Shown here one piece after another: positions 53,247 through 62,462 of a stretch of DNA of 64,000 nt. This stretch comes from Arsenophonus sp. aPb (lineage in GTDB: Bacteria > Pseudomonadota > Gammaproteobacteria > Enterobacterales > Enterobacteriaceae), in the NCBI RefSeq assembly GCF_029873475.1, contig NZ_CP123499.1, forward strand, positions 1,178,001 through 1,242,000, read 5' to 3'. The notes beneath the pieces are model-generated. The model saw only the letters and a program-made list of their open reading frames with translations. It did not search any database and was not told the DNA's origin. Both the position numbers and the translations under genes were made by a program. Positions within the stretch are counted from its first letter, which is position 1, and every line of letters begins with the position of its first letter.

Positions 53247-55397
53247 TCAATTTGGCTCTTGTTGGTTAATAAAAACAATTAGAGAGGTGATTTCTGGCAA
53301 CAGATTAATTAATAATAATAATTGCTCAACAATAAGTTGTTCTTTGTTATTTTCTCCTAATTGTATTGTTTGGAAGCGTTGAATTAATGGGTTATTTAAC
53401 TCTTTGACTATTTGATTATTCAATAAGGCAAAGTTCAACGCCGATTCAATATAGGCGATTGTATTATCAAGAATAGATAAAATAGTTTGATTATTAAGTT
53501 GTTCCCTATGTGCTCCCAGGGCTGAAATATAACTTAACATACTGTGATTAAGACAGAGTAATCTAAAAATTTTTTCTGGCGAAATACTATTAGTTTTCGT
53601 TCTGGCAAGCATATCTGATAATACAGAAACCAGTTCCGCGTCATTTATATGGGCGTCGCGACGAGCAATGCGATAATCGACACTGTTATCTCTACCTTGA
53701 TGATATTGAAATAAAATAGCGGCAAGATAACGGCAATTACTGTGTAATGTTTGTTGCAGAACTTTAGGTAGTTGTCGAAATTTCCAATCAGGCCAAATAT
53801 AATTTACTGCAATCCAGGCAATGCCACAACCGATGATTGTATTCGTTACCCGAGGAAGCATAACGTTGAAACCTTCGCCTAATAAGTTAAAACTAAGCAA
53901 AACAAGCAAAGTAATAAATAAGGTGGCTTGGGCATATTGACTATTGCGGCAGGTAAAGAAAAGAACGCCACTAATAATAATGAGTAAGAGTTGCCCTTCT
54001 ATCGAGGGTACAAAATAGAGTAAGGGTAACCCAATTAGAATAGCGGCAATGGTTCCAAGAATACGCAATATTAAGCAATTCTTAGTTGCAATATAATTTG
54101 GTTGGCATACAAATAAACTGGTCAGTAATATCCAGTAACCCTGAGGTAAATTAAAGCATTGAACAATAATATGACCAGTACACAATACTACTGACATTCT
54201 AATCGCATGTCGAAACAGGGTTGAATTAAGTGTTAAGTTACTAGTAATTGTCAGCCAAAAATCGCCAATGTTAGATAATGAATTGTCAGAAAGTTGTGTT
54301 TCAGTCAATGCTTGGCCATATGGGATTTCTATTTGCTCGACGGCAATACTATTGAGTTGAGTATCTATCTCTTTCAGATTAACTAATAGGTTATAAAGGG
54401 TATTTATCTGTTTGTTATTGGAATATTGTTGTGTCAGATGTTGCAACGACTTTTCCAGCTTGGTAAATACGTCTTTAAATTTTGCATTATGCTGATACCT
54501 GGTGTGCGATAAAATGGAGTGAGCAACCAATTGGCATGCTTCAGCTTGCATCGATAGTAATTTCTGGAATCGGAAAAGAATATCACTATGTGGAAAATCT
54601 TGATTTAAGTTTTGATATTTAATATGTGATGAACTTGCTCGTTCATGTATATCTTGGACAATAAAATAGTAATTTAGACTATTGTTAGTACCTGATTGGT
54701 TTTTATTATTTTTTAAGCGGCTTAGTAATATTACTTTCATTTGGTTCATCGTATTGACCAGCTTGCTATTGGCCATTGCAAGATCAAAGATCGACTGTTG
54801 ATAATTTTCTTCAATCTCAGGGTTAAATAGATTGGCTTTATTAGCCAGGTAGATAGCAAGCTGTTGGTAACATTGGGCTAATTTATTATGCAAGGGCTGA
54901 ATAGGGAAAAAAATATGGCTGATAAGTGTTAACAAATAGTACCAAATAGCACCTATAAGTAACAGTAACGGTTGTTGATACCAAATTGTAAAAATAGCTG
55001 TTCCAAGCATGGTGTAGATTGCGACCAGAAGTGCGCCAAAGGCAATTGTGCCATAGGGTAAACCCAAAACACCAAGAAATGTGAAGCAGAAAGTCGATAA
55101 CGCTAATCCAATAAAAAATAACCAGGGATAGGGAAATAGTAACTCAACTGAGACAGAGGCAATCAGAAATGATAATAACGTGATGGCAATATTACGCAGC
55201 TTACCAATAAATCGGTCATCAAGATCAGTTAATGCAGCGGCAACAACACCCAGTGTTAAAGGGATAGTTATTTTAAGTTGCTCACCTAAAATCCAAGGAA
55301 TTAATGCTGTTCCTGAGAGCGCGATTAGTATTCGGATATAATAAAGGATGTTGCTATTATAAAATACATGACGAAAGCCAGAGAACATAGTAAGCAC
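53247..55397 (-). CDS. yccS: YccS, FUSC-family inner-membrane protein
   Basis: A 716-residue protein (E. coli 717-720) with two blocks of membrane helices, each followed by a cytoplasmic region, the fusaric-acid-resistance family layout. Recognisable segments are TIPLTLGVVAAALTDLDDR, ASSSHIKYQNL and GYWILLTSLFVCQPNY. The GTG at 55397 (MLTMFSGF) fits the E. coli N-terminus, with AGAGG 5 bp upstream; ATG at 55388 is an alternative. Its transport substrate is not known. yccF, next in E. coli, is absent. Confidence 0.9.
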   Translation of the reverse strand: MLTMFSGFRHVFYNSNILYYIRILIALSGTALIPWILGEQLKITIPLTLGVVAAALTDLDDRFIGKLRNIAITLLSFLIASVSVELLFPYPWLFFIGLALSTFCFTFLGVLGLPYGTIAFGALLVAIYTMLGTAIFTIWYQQPLLLLIGAIWYYLLTLISHIFFPIQPLHNKLAQCYQQLAIYLANKANLFNPEIEENYQQSIFDLAMANSKLVNTMNQMKVILLSRLKNNKNQSGTNNSLNYYFIVQDIHERASSSHIKYQNLNQDFPHSDILFRFQKLLSMQAEACQLVAHSILSHTRYQHNAKFKDVFTKLEKSLQHLTQQYSNNKQINTLYNLLVNLKEIDTQLNSIAVEQIEIPYGQALTETQLSDNSLSNIGDFWLTITSNLTLNSTLFRHAIRMSVVLCTGHIIVQCFNLPQGYWILLTSLFVCQPNYIATKNCLILRILGTIAAILIGLPLLYFVPSIEGQLLLIIISGVLFFTCRNSQYAQATLFITLLVLLSFNLLGEGFNVMLPRVTNTIIGCGIAWIAVNYIWPDWKFRQLPKVLQQTLHSNCRYLAAILFQYHQGRDNSVDYRIARRDAHINDAELVSVLSDMLARTKTNSISPEKIFRLLCLNHSMLSYISALGAHREQLNNQTILSILDNTIAYIESALNFALLNNQIVKELNNPLIQRFQTIQLGENNKEQLIVEQLLLLINLLPEITSLIVFINQQEPN

Positions 55398-55526
55398 AAT
55401 AACCTCTAATTTGTCAGCGCACTAATTAATATTATAAAAAGTATCCATAATAACCTATAAGGTTTAATAAAGAGAAAAAACTTTTTCTTGCCATGGCCTA
55501 ACATATTTTAGCTAAGGTAGTGTGTA

Positions 55527-57581
55527 ATGGAATTGAAATCGACACATGTAGGTCAGCGTTTAGCTCAACATCCTTATAATCGAGTTCGCCTATTAAATGC
55601 CGGTGTTGAAGTGAGTGGTGAAAAACATCAGTATCTCATTCCTTTTAATCAACTTGTTGATATACGTTGCAAGCGAGGTATTGTTTGGGGAGAGCTTGAA
55701 TTTGAAGTACCAAACAACCAAGTGGTTCGTTTGCACGGTACTGAATGGAAGGAAACCCAATATTTTTTTCATTATCTTATGGATATTTGGAAAAAATGGA
55801 GCCAAGAAATGAGTTTGATTTGTGCTGATATTTTATCTGAACAAGTACAAGAAATAGAAAAATACTTAATTCAGGATAGTTGGTTTACCCAGGCACAACT
55901 TATTCAGTTGCAAAACCAAATTAATAGCAGATTAAATACTCTTCCTATGCCGCTTGTCCGTTTAAATGAATTTGTAAACTGTCGCCAAAATTTTGCTGTT
56001 TGCCAGCATTGGCTTAATTTGAGCCATGAGTCATTGGGCGATATTAATCAATATTGGGTTGCTCGTTTGCTTAAGCAGCACTCTGAATTTTTTCAGCAAT
56101 TTACCATTACTCCGTTAAACTTATCTCAAGTTAATTGTGTAGTTAACAGCGAAGAAAATATTTTAGTATTGGGTGGGCCAGGAAGTGGTAAAACCTCTGT
56201 TTTAATAGCGAAAATGGGTTGGCTTTTACTCAGGCAGCAAGCTATTACTGAACAGATTTTATTACTTGCTTTTGATGATAAAACCGCAAAAAAAATGGAT
56301 GGACTTGTTCAAACTAATTTAGGACAGCAAGCTTTTCACACAAAAACCTTTAATAGCTTGGTACTGCATATTATTCAAACTAGCAGTAATAAAAATGTCA
56401 CGATTAGTGAATTAGAAGTAAATGAACAAAAAAGATATAAGTTGCTGATCAATGAATGGCAAAAGCAGTGTCATGAAAAAAAATCGCAGGCAAAAGGGTG
56501 GCGTGAATTTTTAACGCGCGAATTAGCCTGGGATATTGCTAACGGTGAGTTTTGGCATGACAAACAATTAGCAGAAAGAGTAGTGGTTCATTTAGATAAT
56601 TGGCTTAATTTGCTACGTAGACATGGTGGAAGTCAGAAAACAATAAGTGAATTAGCAACGCCAGTAGAACGTAAGCAACTGCAAATAGAGCTACGATTAG
56701 TCGCACCTATTATTAAAATATGGAAATCGACGTTAAAAGCTGAAGGTGCAGTTGATAGCTTAGCGCTTATACATCAAGCAATTAATTTATTACAAAAAGG
56801 AAAATTTATAAGCCCATGGAAATACATTTTGATTGATGAATTTCAAGATCTATCGCCATTAGAAATGCAGTTACTACAGTTATTACGAGCACAGAATAGA
56901 CAAACACACTTGTTTGCTGTTGGTGATGATAAGCAAGCAATTTATCGTTTTCCGGCAGCAAAATTAAATTTAATGGCTTCTTTTGAACATTATTTTGCTA
57001 CCGGAGTTTACTGTGCACTTGATACAACTTACCGTTTTAACGATTACATTGCTAAAATTGCTAACCAATTTATACAAATGGAGCTTGATCAGCAGGCTAG
57101 ACCATTAAAAAGCTTTGTTAAAGCAAATAAAAAATCGATAGTTCTATTGCCCGAGGAACAACTAGAAAATTTACTTAATAAAATGAGTGGTTATGTTACT
57201 GAAGAAGAAACGATTCTCGTTTTATCGCGTTATTTTTATTTGCAACCAGCGGTGATGAAAAAAGCTAATATTCGTTGGCCAAAATTAAAGATTAAATTTA
57301 TGCCTATCCAAGCTGCTAAAGGGGGGCAGGCCGATTATGTTGTCATTCTTGGCTTACAACAGGGAATAGATGGTTTTCCTGTCTGTGAACCTAAGTCTGC
57401 AATAGAAAAAGTATTATCAACGAAGTTTGATATTTTTCCCGATCGACAAGATAGCCGCTTATTGTATGTTGCTTTGACTCGAGCTAAAAAGCGAGTTTAT
57501 TTATTGTATGACAAATTAACACCGTCTATTTTTGTTGAGCAATTGAAAAAATTAGGTGTATCGCGACTGAAAAGACCATAA
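55527..57581 (+). CDS. helD: DNA helicase IV HelD
   Basis: UvrD/Rep superfamily 1 helicase, 3'-5' direction. It is 684 residues, as in E. coli. A family-specific N-terminal region (residues 1-190) precedes the motor with Walker A GGPGSGKTS at residues 216-224, motif II LIDEFQDLSPLE, motif III VGDDKQAIYRF, motif IV TYRFN and motif VI YVALTRAKKRVYLL. It is divergent from yccS and convergent with mgsA. Confidence 0.95.
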   Translation: MELKSTHVGQRLAQHPYNRVRLLNAGVEVSGEKHQYLIPFNQLVDIRCKRGIVWGELEFEVPNNQVVRLHGTEWKETQYFFHYLMDIWKKWSQEMSLICADILSEQVQEIEKYLIQDSWFTQAQLIQLQNQINSRLNTLPMPLVRLNEFVNCRQNFAVCQHWLNLSHESLGDINQYWVARLLKQHSEFFQQFTITPLNLSQVNCVVNSEENILVLGGPGSGKTSVLIAKMGWLLLRQQAITEQILLLAFDDKTAKKMDGLVQTNLGQQAFHTKTFNSLVLHIIQTSSNKNVTISELEVNEQKRYKLLINEWQKQCHEKKSQAKGWREFLTRELAWDIANGEFWHDKQLAERVVVHLDNWLNLLRRHGGSQKTISELATPVERKQLQIELRLVAPIIKIWKSTLKAEGAVDSLALIHQAINLLQKGKFISPWKYILIDEFQDLSPLEMQLLQLLRAQNRQTHLFAVGDDKQAIYRFPAAKLNLMASFEHYFATGVYCALDTTYRFNDYIAKIANQFIQMELDQQARPLKSFVKANKKSIVLLPEEQLENLLNKMSGYVTEEETILVLSRYFYLQPAVMKKANIRWPKLKIKFMPIQAAKGGQADYVVILGLQQGIDGFPVCEPKSAIEKVLSTKFDIFPDRQDSRLLYVALTRAKKRVYLLYDKLTPSIFVEQLKKLGVSRLKRP

Positions 57582-57665
57582 CTCTTATTTATTATAGTTT
57601 TTACTGTCTTAACTAAATTTATGCCATTTTTACTAAAAATATATTTTAATAATAAGTTAAATTTA

Positions 57666-58124
57666 TTAGTTAATGCGAGTTTCAAGGTACTGTTGATAAT
57701 TAGGCATCTCAATTTCAGTTTCGTGATCAAAAGCGGGCGAAGTGATAATAAAATCAGCACTTGCTATATTAGTGGCAACAGGAATGTTCCATACAGTAGC
57801 GAGACGAAGAAGTGCTTTTACGTCCGGATCATGTGGAACTGCATTTAATGGATCCCAAAAAAAGATCAAAATATCGATTTTTTGTTCGGCAATCATCGCA
57901 CCAAGTTGTTGATCTCCTCCCATCGGGCCGCTAAGCATATTAATAATCTTTAATCCGGTATGCTGGTGGAGTAAATTACCGGTTGTACCAGTGGCAAATA
58001 ATTTGTGTGTTTTTAGCGTAGAAATATGTTTTTGAACCCAGGCTAATAGTGATAATTTACGGTGATCATGGGCAACAAGCGCAATATTTTTATTTTTTTT
58101 TAAACGGCGAATAACGGATTCCAT
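57666..58124 (-). CDS. mgsA: Methylglyoxal synthase
   Basis: Converts dihydroxyacetone phosphate to methylglyoxal and phosphate, a bypass of lower glycolysis. The 152-residue protein has the catalytic Asp in LSGPMGGDQQLGAMI, the phosphate-binding ATGTTGNL, the N-terminal IALVAHDHRK and FFWDPLNAVPHDPDV. Start and length match E. coli. GloC at 26254-26886 would help remove the toxic product after glutathione adduct formation. Confidence 0.96.
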   Translation of the reverse strand: MESVIRRLKKNKNIALVAHDHRKLSLLAWVQKHISTLKTHKLFATGTTGNLLHQHTGLKIINMLSGPMGGDQQLGAMIAEQKIDILIFFWDPLNAVPHDPDVKALLRLATVWNIPVATNIASADFIITSPAFDHETEIEMPNYQQYLETRIN

Positions 58125-58283
58125 AAAGTTCCTTACATTGATAGATATTTGCTAACGTAGCAACTAAATCACTATGCTAATATTCATTGAGTTAACTCAA
58201 CAGATTCCACAAGTTTAGTAGCACTTTGTTGCCATTTATATCATAGTTTAGGTGATTATTTTTAAATTATGGAGTTGTCATAA

Positions 58284-58697
58284 ATGCTTGAGAAAAAATT
58301 GATAGATATTCTAACAAACGTAAAATATATAGCATTAGTTGGCGCCAGTGACAAAGTTGAACGCCCAAGTTACAAAGTTATGAAATATCTTATAAATCAA
58401 GGGTATAATGTGACTCCTGTTAGTCCAAAACTAGCCGGAAAAGAATTACTGGGACAAAAAGTTTATGCCCAATTAGCTGATATTCCATATCCAATTGATA
58501 TGGTTGAAGTTTTTAGGAATTCAGCGGCAGCGTTAGAGGTTAGCCAACAGGCAATTGCAATTAATGCAAAAGTACTTTGGCTACAATTAGGTGTTATTAA
58601 TGAAGAAGCTAAAGAAATGGCTGAGCAAGCTGGATTAGCGGTTGTGATGAACGCTTGTCCCAAAATAGAGATACCTCGCTTAGGTTTAGAAAAATAG
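58284..58697 (+). CDS. yccU: YccU, CoA-binding-domain protein
   Basis: A 137-residue protein that is a single CoA-binding (succinyl-CoA ligase type) Rossmann domain, with VGASDKVERPSYKVMKYLINQGYNVTPVSP, then VEVFRNS, LQLGVINEEAKEMAEQAG and the closing MNACPKIEIPRLGL. The nucleotide-binding layout is intact; its cellular role is not established. In E. coli yccT lies between mgsA and yccU; it is absent here. Confidence 0.92.
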   Translation: MLEKKLIDILTNVKYIALVGASDKVERPSYKVMKYLINQGYNVTPVSPKLAGKELLGQKVYAQLADIPYPIDMVEVFRNSAAALEVSQQAIAINAKVLWLQLGVINEEAKEMAEQAGLAVVMNACPKIEIPRLGLEK

Positions 58698-58749
58698 ATC
58701 AAGGAAGATGATAAACTAATCATCCCCATTGATTGTATTCAAATATTAG

Positions 58750-59067
58750 TTAATTACGTAATTGTGGTGCTCTAAGTTGAGTTTTGATCGATTCCGACAA
58801 CTCATCTAAAGACGACTGTTCTGGGTGTTCATCGGAAGTTTCATAAGTAATCTGTGCTTCAGCCAGATAAGTGTGAATAGGTTCACCATTATCATCTTCC
58901 ATAACGACATGGTACCAGGGAGCTGAGCGTAGAGCTGCATTAGCTGCAATATCGTCATCCTGTGGTTTATCCAGAGAGTATTCGGCGTCAACGTCGACTA
59001 TTACTCCAAGATAACCGAGGAGTTTGTGCCTTACTTGTTGTCCAATACTAAATTTACTGGTAGTCAT
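58750..59067 (-). CDS. hspQ: Heat shock protein HspQ
   Basis: Small hemimethylated-DNA-binding (YccV-type) protein that in E. coli and Salmonella enhances Lon. Start at 59067 (MTTSKFSIGQQVRHKL) fits E. coli MIASKFGIGQQVRHSL and gives a better distance (8 bp) from GGAGG than the ATG at 59070. It has 105 residues. The LLGYLGVIVDVD, APWYHVVMEDDNGEPIHTYLAEAQ and EHPEQSSLDELSE segments are highly conserved. A sigma-32-like promoter lies upstream. Confidence 0.94.
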   Translation of the reverse strand: MTTSKFSIGQQVRHKLLGYLGVIVDVDAEYSLDKPQDDDIAANAALRSAPWYHVVMEDDNGEPIHTYLAEAQITYETSDEHPEQSSLDELSESIKTQLRAPQLRN

Positions 59068-59109
59068 CATAGCTACCTCCTAGAAGCCTTGCATATTCTA
59101 TAGGTAATG

Positions 59110-59137
59110 ATATGTGGGTAATAATATAAATTTCAAG
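59110..59137 (-). promoter_or_regulatory. Sigma-32 (heat-shock) promoter of hspQ
   Basis: On the minus strand a perfect -35 CTTGAAA (59131-59137) is followed after 13 bp by CCACATAT (59110-59117), which matches the -10 consensus CCCCATNT at all but one position. Transcription would start about 35 bp before the hspQ ATG. Confidence 0.75.
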
Positions 59138-59271
59138 CAGGTCACTCTGTTACGCTAGTTTCTTAATAGCTCTAATCTATGTAGATTAAAAACTCTATAC
59201 TATGAGAGTATCTGTTGTTTAGATAAAAAACAATATGTTGAAGTTATTATTTATTATAAGAGAGCACTAAA

Positions 59272-59559
59272 ATGCGAAAGATAGGTAGAAATTACTATAT
59301 ATATGGGCGAGTTCAAGGTGTAGGGTTTCGCTATCATACCTTACATTGGGGGAAAAAACATGGGCTATATGGTTATGTTTATAATCGTTGTGATGGTAGT
59401 GTCAATATAAAAGCTTTCGGTACGTTAGAGCAAATTCAGCAATTAGAGAATTGGTTAAAAGCAGGTGGCCCAGCAGGCGCTAAAATTGAATATTATAAAA
59501 GTGAAGAGTGTCATGTTGAAAAAGAGGTAGTCGATTTTCATATTCGACACTCATCGTAA
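59272..59559 (+). CDS. yccX: Acylphosphatase
   Basis: Hydrolyses acyl phosphates. The 95-residue protein has the phosphate-binding loop GRVQGVGFRYHT with the catalytic Arg and the later Asn in GYVYNRCDGSVNI. GGPAGAKIEY and the final DFHIRHSS are typical. The start gives an N-terminus a few residues longer than E. coli YccX (92). rlmI, located between hspQ and yccX in E. coli, is absent. It is convergent with tusE, 3 bp apart. Confidence 0.93.
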   Translation: MRKIGRNYYIYGRVQGVGFRYHTLHWGKKHGLYGYVYNRCDGSVNIKAFGTLEQIQQLENWLKAGGPAGAKIEYYKSEECHVEKEVVDFHIRHSS

Positions 59560-59562
59560 TAG

Positions 59563-59892
59563 TTAAATACATTTTACCGGCTTAGGTAAACCGGCAAGTT
59601 TTGTTGCTTGCTTCGCCGGGCCTTTTGGAAAAAGGCGATAAAGATAGCGACTATTACCAATATCCTCACCATATTTTTTAGCAATGGCCTTTACTAACAT
59701 ACGAATAGACGGCGAAGTGTTAAATTCGAGATAAAATTCACGAATGAAGCGAATTATTTCCCAATGTTGTTCTGTTAATATAATATTCTCTTGTTTAGCT
59801 AAAAGAGATACCATGGATTCACACCATTCGTGGCTATTTTTAAGGTAACCATCAGCATCAGTTTTAATTTCACGACCTTCAAATATAAACAT
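59563..59892 (-). CDS. tusE: Sulfurtransferase TusE
   Basis: Last carrier of the TusABCDE sulfur relay; it takes persulfide from TusD and gives it to MnmA for 2-thiouridine in tRNA. It has 109 residues, as in E. coli. The end GNSRYLYRLFPKGPAKQATKLAGLPKPVKCI is almost invariant and carries the acceptor cysteine, Cys108. The start MFIFEGREIKTDADGYL fits. yccA, next in E. coli, is absent, so the tRNA-Ser is the next gene. Confidence 0.96.
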   Translation of the reverse strand: MFIFEGREIKTDADGYLKNSHEWCESMVSLLAKQENIILTEQHWEIIRFIREFYLEFNTSPSIRMLVKAIAKKYGEDIGNSRYLYRLFPKGPAKQATKLAGLPKPVKCI

Positions 59893-60034
59893 ATAATATT
59901 TCTAAGCTCAAATAAAATGTATGGCTAATTTAGCAAAATGGAACATTTTACCCAAGTATATTAGTAAATTGCCGATAAATTAAGCAAATAATTACTTGTT
60001 AGCATAAATATAAAGCGATTAAATTATATAAGGC

Positions 60035-60063
60035 TTTACAACCTCTCAAGCTGTGTTTATAGT
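60035..60063 (+). promoter_or_regulatory. Promoter of the tRNA-Ser gene
   Basis: -35 TTTACA (60035-60040) and -10 TATAGT (60058-60063) are exactly 17 bp apart. The start of transcription would fall about 7 nt before the mature tRNA 5' end. Confidence 0.65.
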
Positions 60064-60075
60064 TTTGAACATTGC

Positions 60076-60163
60076 GGAGGGGTGGCCGAGCGGCTGAAGG
60101 CAGCGGTCTTGAAAACCGCCGATGGGAAACCATCCGAGAGTTCGAATCTCTCCTCCTCCGCCA
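60076..60163 (+). tRNA. serT: tRNA-Ser (anticodon UGA)
   Basis: 88 nt including the encoded CCA. The acceptor stem pairs GGAGGGG with CTCCTCC (one G-U). The anticodon stem is GCGGT/ACCGC with TGA at 60110-60112, read as serine UCN. There is a class II long variable arm (CGATGGGAAACCATCCG) and a T arm with TTCGAATC. The sequence is close to E. coli serT, and the position after tusE matches its location there once yccA is missing. Confidence 0.97.
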
Positions 60164-60446
60164 TTTTCGTTCTAGTCAAGTTTTTAAACGCAGACAAATC
60201 TTTATATCCAGCAAATTAATAAATTTTCTTGTAATGCACAAGTTTTGTAATCCTGCCATTTTTATCCAAGAGATCTATAAAACGGTTTGTTATGACTAGT
60301 AAGCTTATCAAGTCGATGTGATTTTGCGCCAGCCCAAACTAAATAGATGATAACCCGCTAAGACATTAGTCGAAGTTTGAACAGTCCGATTTTATTTGAT
60401 AGAAAGCGCTATTATCTTTTTTGGGAAAAAGTTTTGCAAAAAATTT
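60164..60446. other. Spacer after tRNA-Ser
   Basis: About 280 bp with no gene, no repeat of the tRNA 3' end and no integrase. A short open frame reading through the tRNA is not coding. No clear terminator follows the tRNA. Confidence 0.55.
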
Positions 60447-60488
60447 AACCTGACAGAAATCATATAAATAACGGATAACTGTCAGGTT
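60447..60488 (-). terminator. Terminator of the 138-residue gene
   Basis: AACCTGACAG (60447-60456) and CTGTCAGGTT (60479-60488) are perfectly complementary around a 22-nt loop. On the minus strand the stem is followed by AAATTTTTT. It lies 49 bp past the stop codon. Confidence 0.75.
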
Positions 60489-60537
60489 GATTAAATTGAG
60501 TTAACAATTTCAACGTGTTTAAATTGTGATTAAAATG

Positions 60538-60954
60538 TTAACGGTTTAACTTTGAGCAAAGAGAGCCAGTTGCACGAATAAGTTGGAGATTAAAATAAGG
60601 ATTTTTTGAATCATCTAATTTTAAAGCCACTCCTTCCATGTTTTTTTGTTTGAAGTCTAAGACATGTAGTTTTCTAGTGATATCATCGTATTTAATTTTT
60701 GCCTCTCCTTCAGATACAACAATAGCGTTATCGGTGCGCTGAATTATGTAAGCTAATATTATTGGTGCTGCAGAATCACTAATTTCGATTGGCGCATATT
60801 TATCATCGGAATCAACTGGGCTAACTGAATCAATTTTTATTAGTTTGCCAGTGGAGCTGGTAATATTTACTCTAAATCTATTATTTGTTTTAAAGATGTG
60901 ATCAGTAAGTCGAAAAAAAACAAAAAAACCGTCACCCATTGTATTTGTACTCAT
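60538..60954 (-). CDS. Hypothetical protein, 138 residues, unrecognised
   Basis: The ATG at 60954 is preceded by AGGAA at a good distance, and a terminator follows the stop, so this looks like a real gene. The protein (MSTNTMGDGFFVFFRLTD...) has no signal peptide, no membrane helix and no known motif. It alternates short hydrophobic and polar stretches (RFRVNITSS, IILAYIIQR, NAIVVSEGEAKIKYDD), which suggests a mainly beta-strand fold. One cysteine is near the end (SLCSKLNR). It is not part of the E. coli gene order and stands alone in the accessory stretch after the tRNA. I do not assign a function. Confidence 0.7.
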   Translation of the reverse strand: MSTNTMGDGFFVFFRLTDHIFKTNNRFRVNITSSTGKLIKIDSVSPVDSDDKYAPIEISDSAAPIILAYIIQRTDNAIVVSEGEAKIKYDDITRKLHVLDFKQKNMEGVALKLDDSKNPYFNLQLIRATGSLCSKLNR

Positions 60955-61622
60955 AGTTAAATTCCTATAGTTAATAGTTGAAAATATTTGCTTTAATTAC
61001 CATGTTTTATTGTTCTTATTGACCGACAAGAACATTCTAAGTATTAGTTTTTGATAATATAAATCTGTATAAAAATAAAATATATACAAAGTAATCTAAG
61101 AGTATTTAAAATTAAAAATTAATATTTGCTACTTACTTTTTATAAGATATTTTTATGTTTGCATAGTTTTTAATTTTTTTCTATTTAATTTGAAATAAAA
61201 ATTATGAATTTCTTATCAATAAGATTAATTTAATATTTTTTTTGAAAATTAACAATTAGGCTAAAAATAAAATAAGCACACATTTATTTAAGTCAGATAA
61301 AAACATTTTATTTTTATTAAATAACTTTACCATATTATAAAAATTACTCTGAATTGAAATGTTTTTATGATAGATAAAATTCGTTATTTATAAGAAGAAG
61401 ATGACAATTAAATAAAAATTTTTACACTTAATCGAAAACGGTATAAAAATTAGGGTTATTTTTAAACCAGTAGCTATCAAAAAACCTGCCTCATAATGGG
61501 AATATGGAAAAAATAACAGTATACACAAAGCCGATTTATACTATTATCAAAAAATGATATTAGCTTGCGCTAAGTTAAAAAATATACCCTCCCTTGGCAA
61601 AAATGTTACTGGAGGAATAAAA

Positions 61623-61667
61623 ATGCTTTCTATATTAAATCAATGGAAAATTTTTTTACGTTGTTAA
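61623..61667 (+). CDS. Possible 14-residue mini-ORF
   Basis: Encodes MLSILNQWKIFLRC. A strong GGAGGA (61611-61616) sits 6 nt before the ATG, the best such match in this AT-rich stretch. With this length and no comparison it could be chance. It is not close enough to the next gene to be a clear leader peptide. Confidence 0.2.
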   Translation: MLSILNQWKIFLRC

Positions 61668-62087
61668 ATAATTTGATCAGGAAAATGTATTTTATATATT
61701 AGCTATGATAAAAAGTCATTATTCTTAATACAAAATAACTATTTAAAATATAAAATAAACTATGAAAACTGAAAATTTTAAATTTAATTTTCTGCTAAAA
61801 CAGTAAAAAACAAATAAGTTTGATTAAAAAAACACTAGAATTATGAAAAAAATAAAAATGCAATAAAAAAAGATATAATTAAAAATTCCTCTTGATTAAT
61901 AACATTCAATTAATTATATATATCATCATGTTAATCAAATAATATTTTTATAATAGTATAATCAGAGAACGAACTAGTTTGTTGATAGAAGTATAAAAAG
62001 GGAATAGAAAGTGAAAAATTTATTTAATACATGTGAATAGTGGGTAGTTTTTTTAAAGAGGATTATAGATTTGATATGAATATTAAT

Positions 62088-62137
62088 ATTGTTACCAGTA
62101 AATAGGTAACAATTAACTTAGTTTAATTTATTAAACT
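62088..62137. repeat. Two tandem inverted repeats upstream of the LodA-like gene
   Basis: ATTGTTACC (62088-62096) pairs with GGTAACAAT (62105-62113), 8-nt centre; then AGTTTAAT (62120-62127) pairs with ATTAAACT (62130-62137), 2-nt centre. They lie about 330 bp before the gene. Either could be an operator or a weak terminator; the first has the more convincing base composition. Confidence 0.45.
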
Positions 62138-62462
62138 GAGTATATAACAAATTTATATTTGCTGTTCGAGCATTAATAACAGTTTTTAATCTTGTTTTAT
62201 AACATAAAAATATATAGCTAAACAATGTTATAAAATAAATATGACTATTTATTCGCGCTGATTTATTTAAAAGTGCCTAGCAAAGTCATAAGAGTATTTA
62301 TTGGGTAAAAATTTATAGCTAAACGATCTAATAATGGCCAGCAAAAATTTTTATAAATACTTAATAAAATTAATAAATATTTATTTAAGGTAATAAAATG
62401 TAGATATTTAACTATGGCTATGAAAATCAAGCTTAATAACAATATCAATATGGGAAAGTTTT

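Larger units (their letters stand above)
60955..62462. other. 1.5-kb very AT-rich gene-poor region
   Basis: The A+T content is visibly higher than elsewhere and stop codons occur in all frames. It holds a tiny ORF with a good ribosome binding site (61623-61667) and tandem inverted repeats at 62088-62137. No remnant of a transposase or integrase could be recognised. It may be decayed DNA or a long regulatory region for the downstream LodA-like gene. Confidence 0.55.

Noticed and set aside
60076..60163. tRNA-Ser as the attachment site of an integrated element
   Set aside because: No integrase gene, and no direct repeat of the tRNA 3' end was found downstream within the window. The accessory region may still be an island, but the evidence is not here.
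60072..60299. 75-codon open frame reading through the tRNA-Ser
   Set aside because: It is the tRNA gene read as protein; the tRNA fold is certain.
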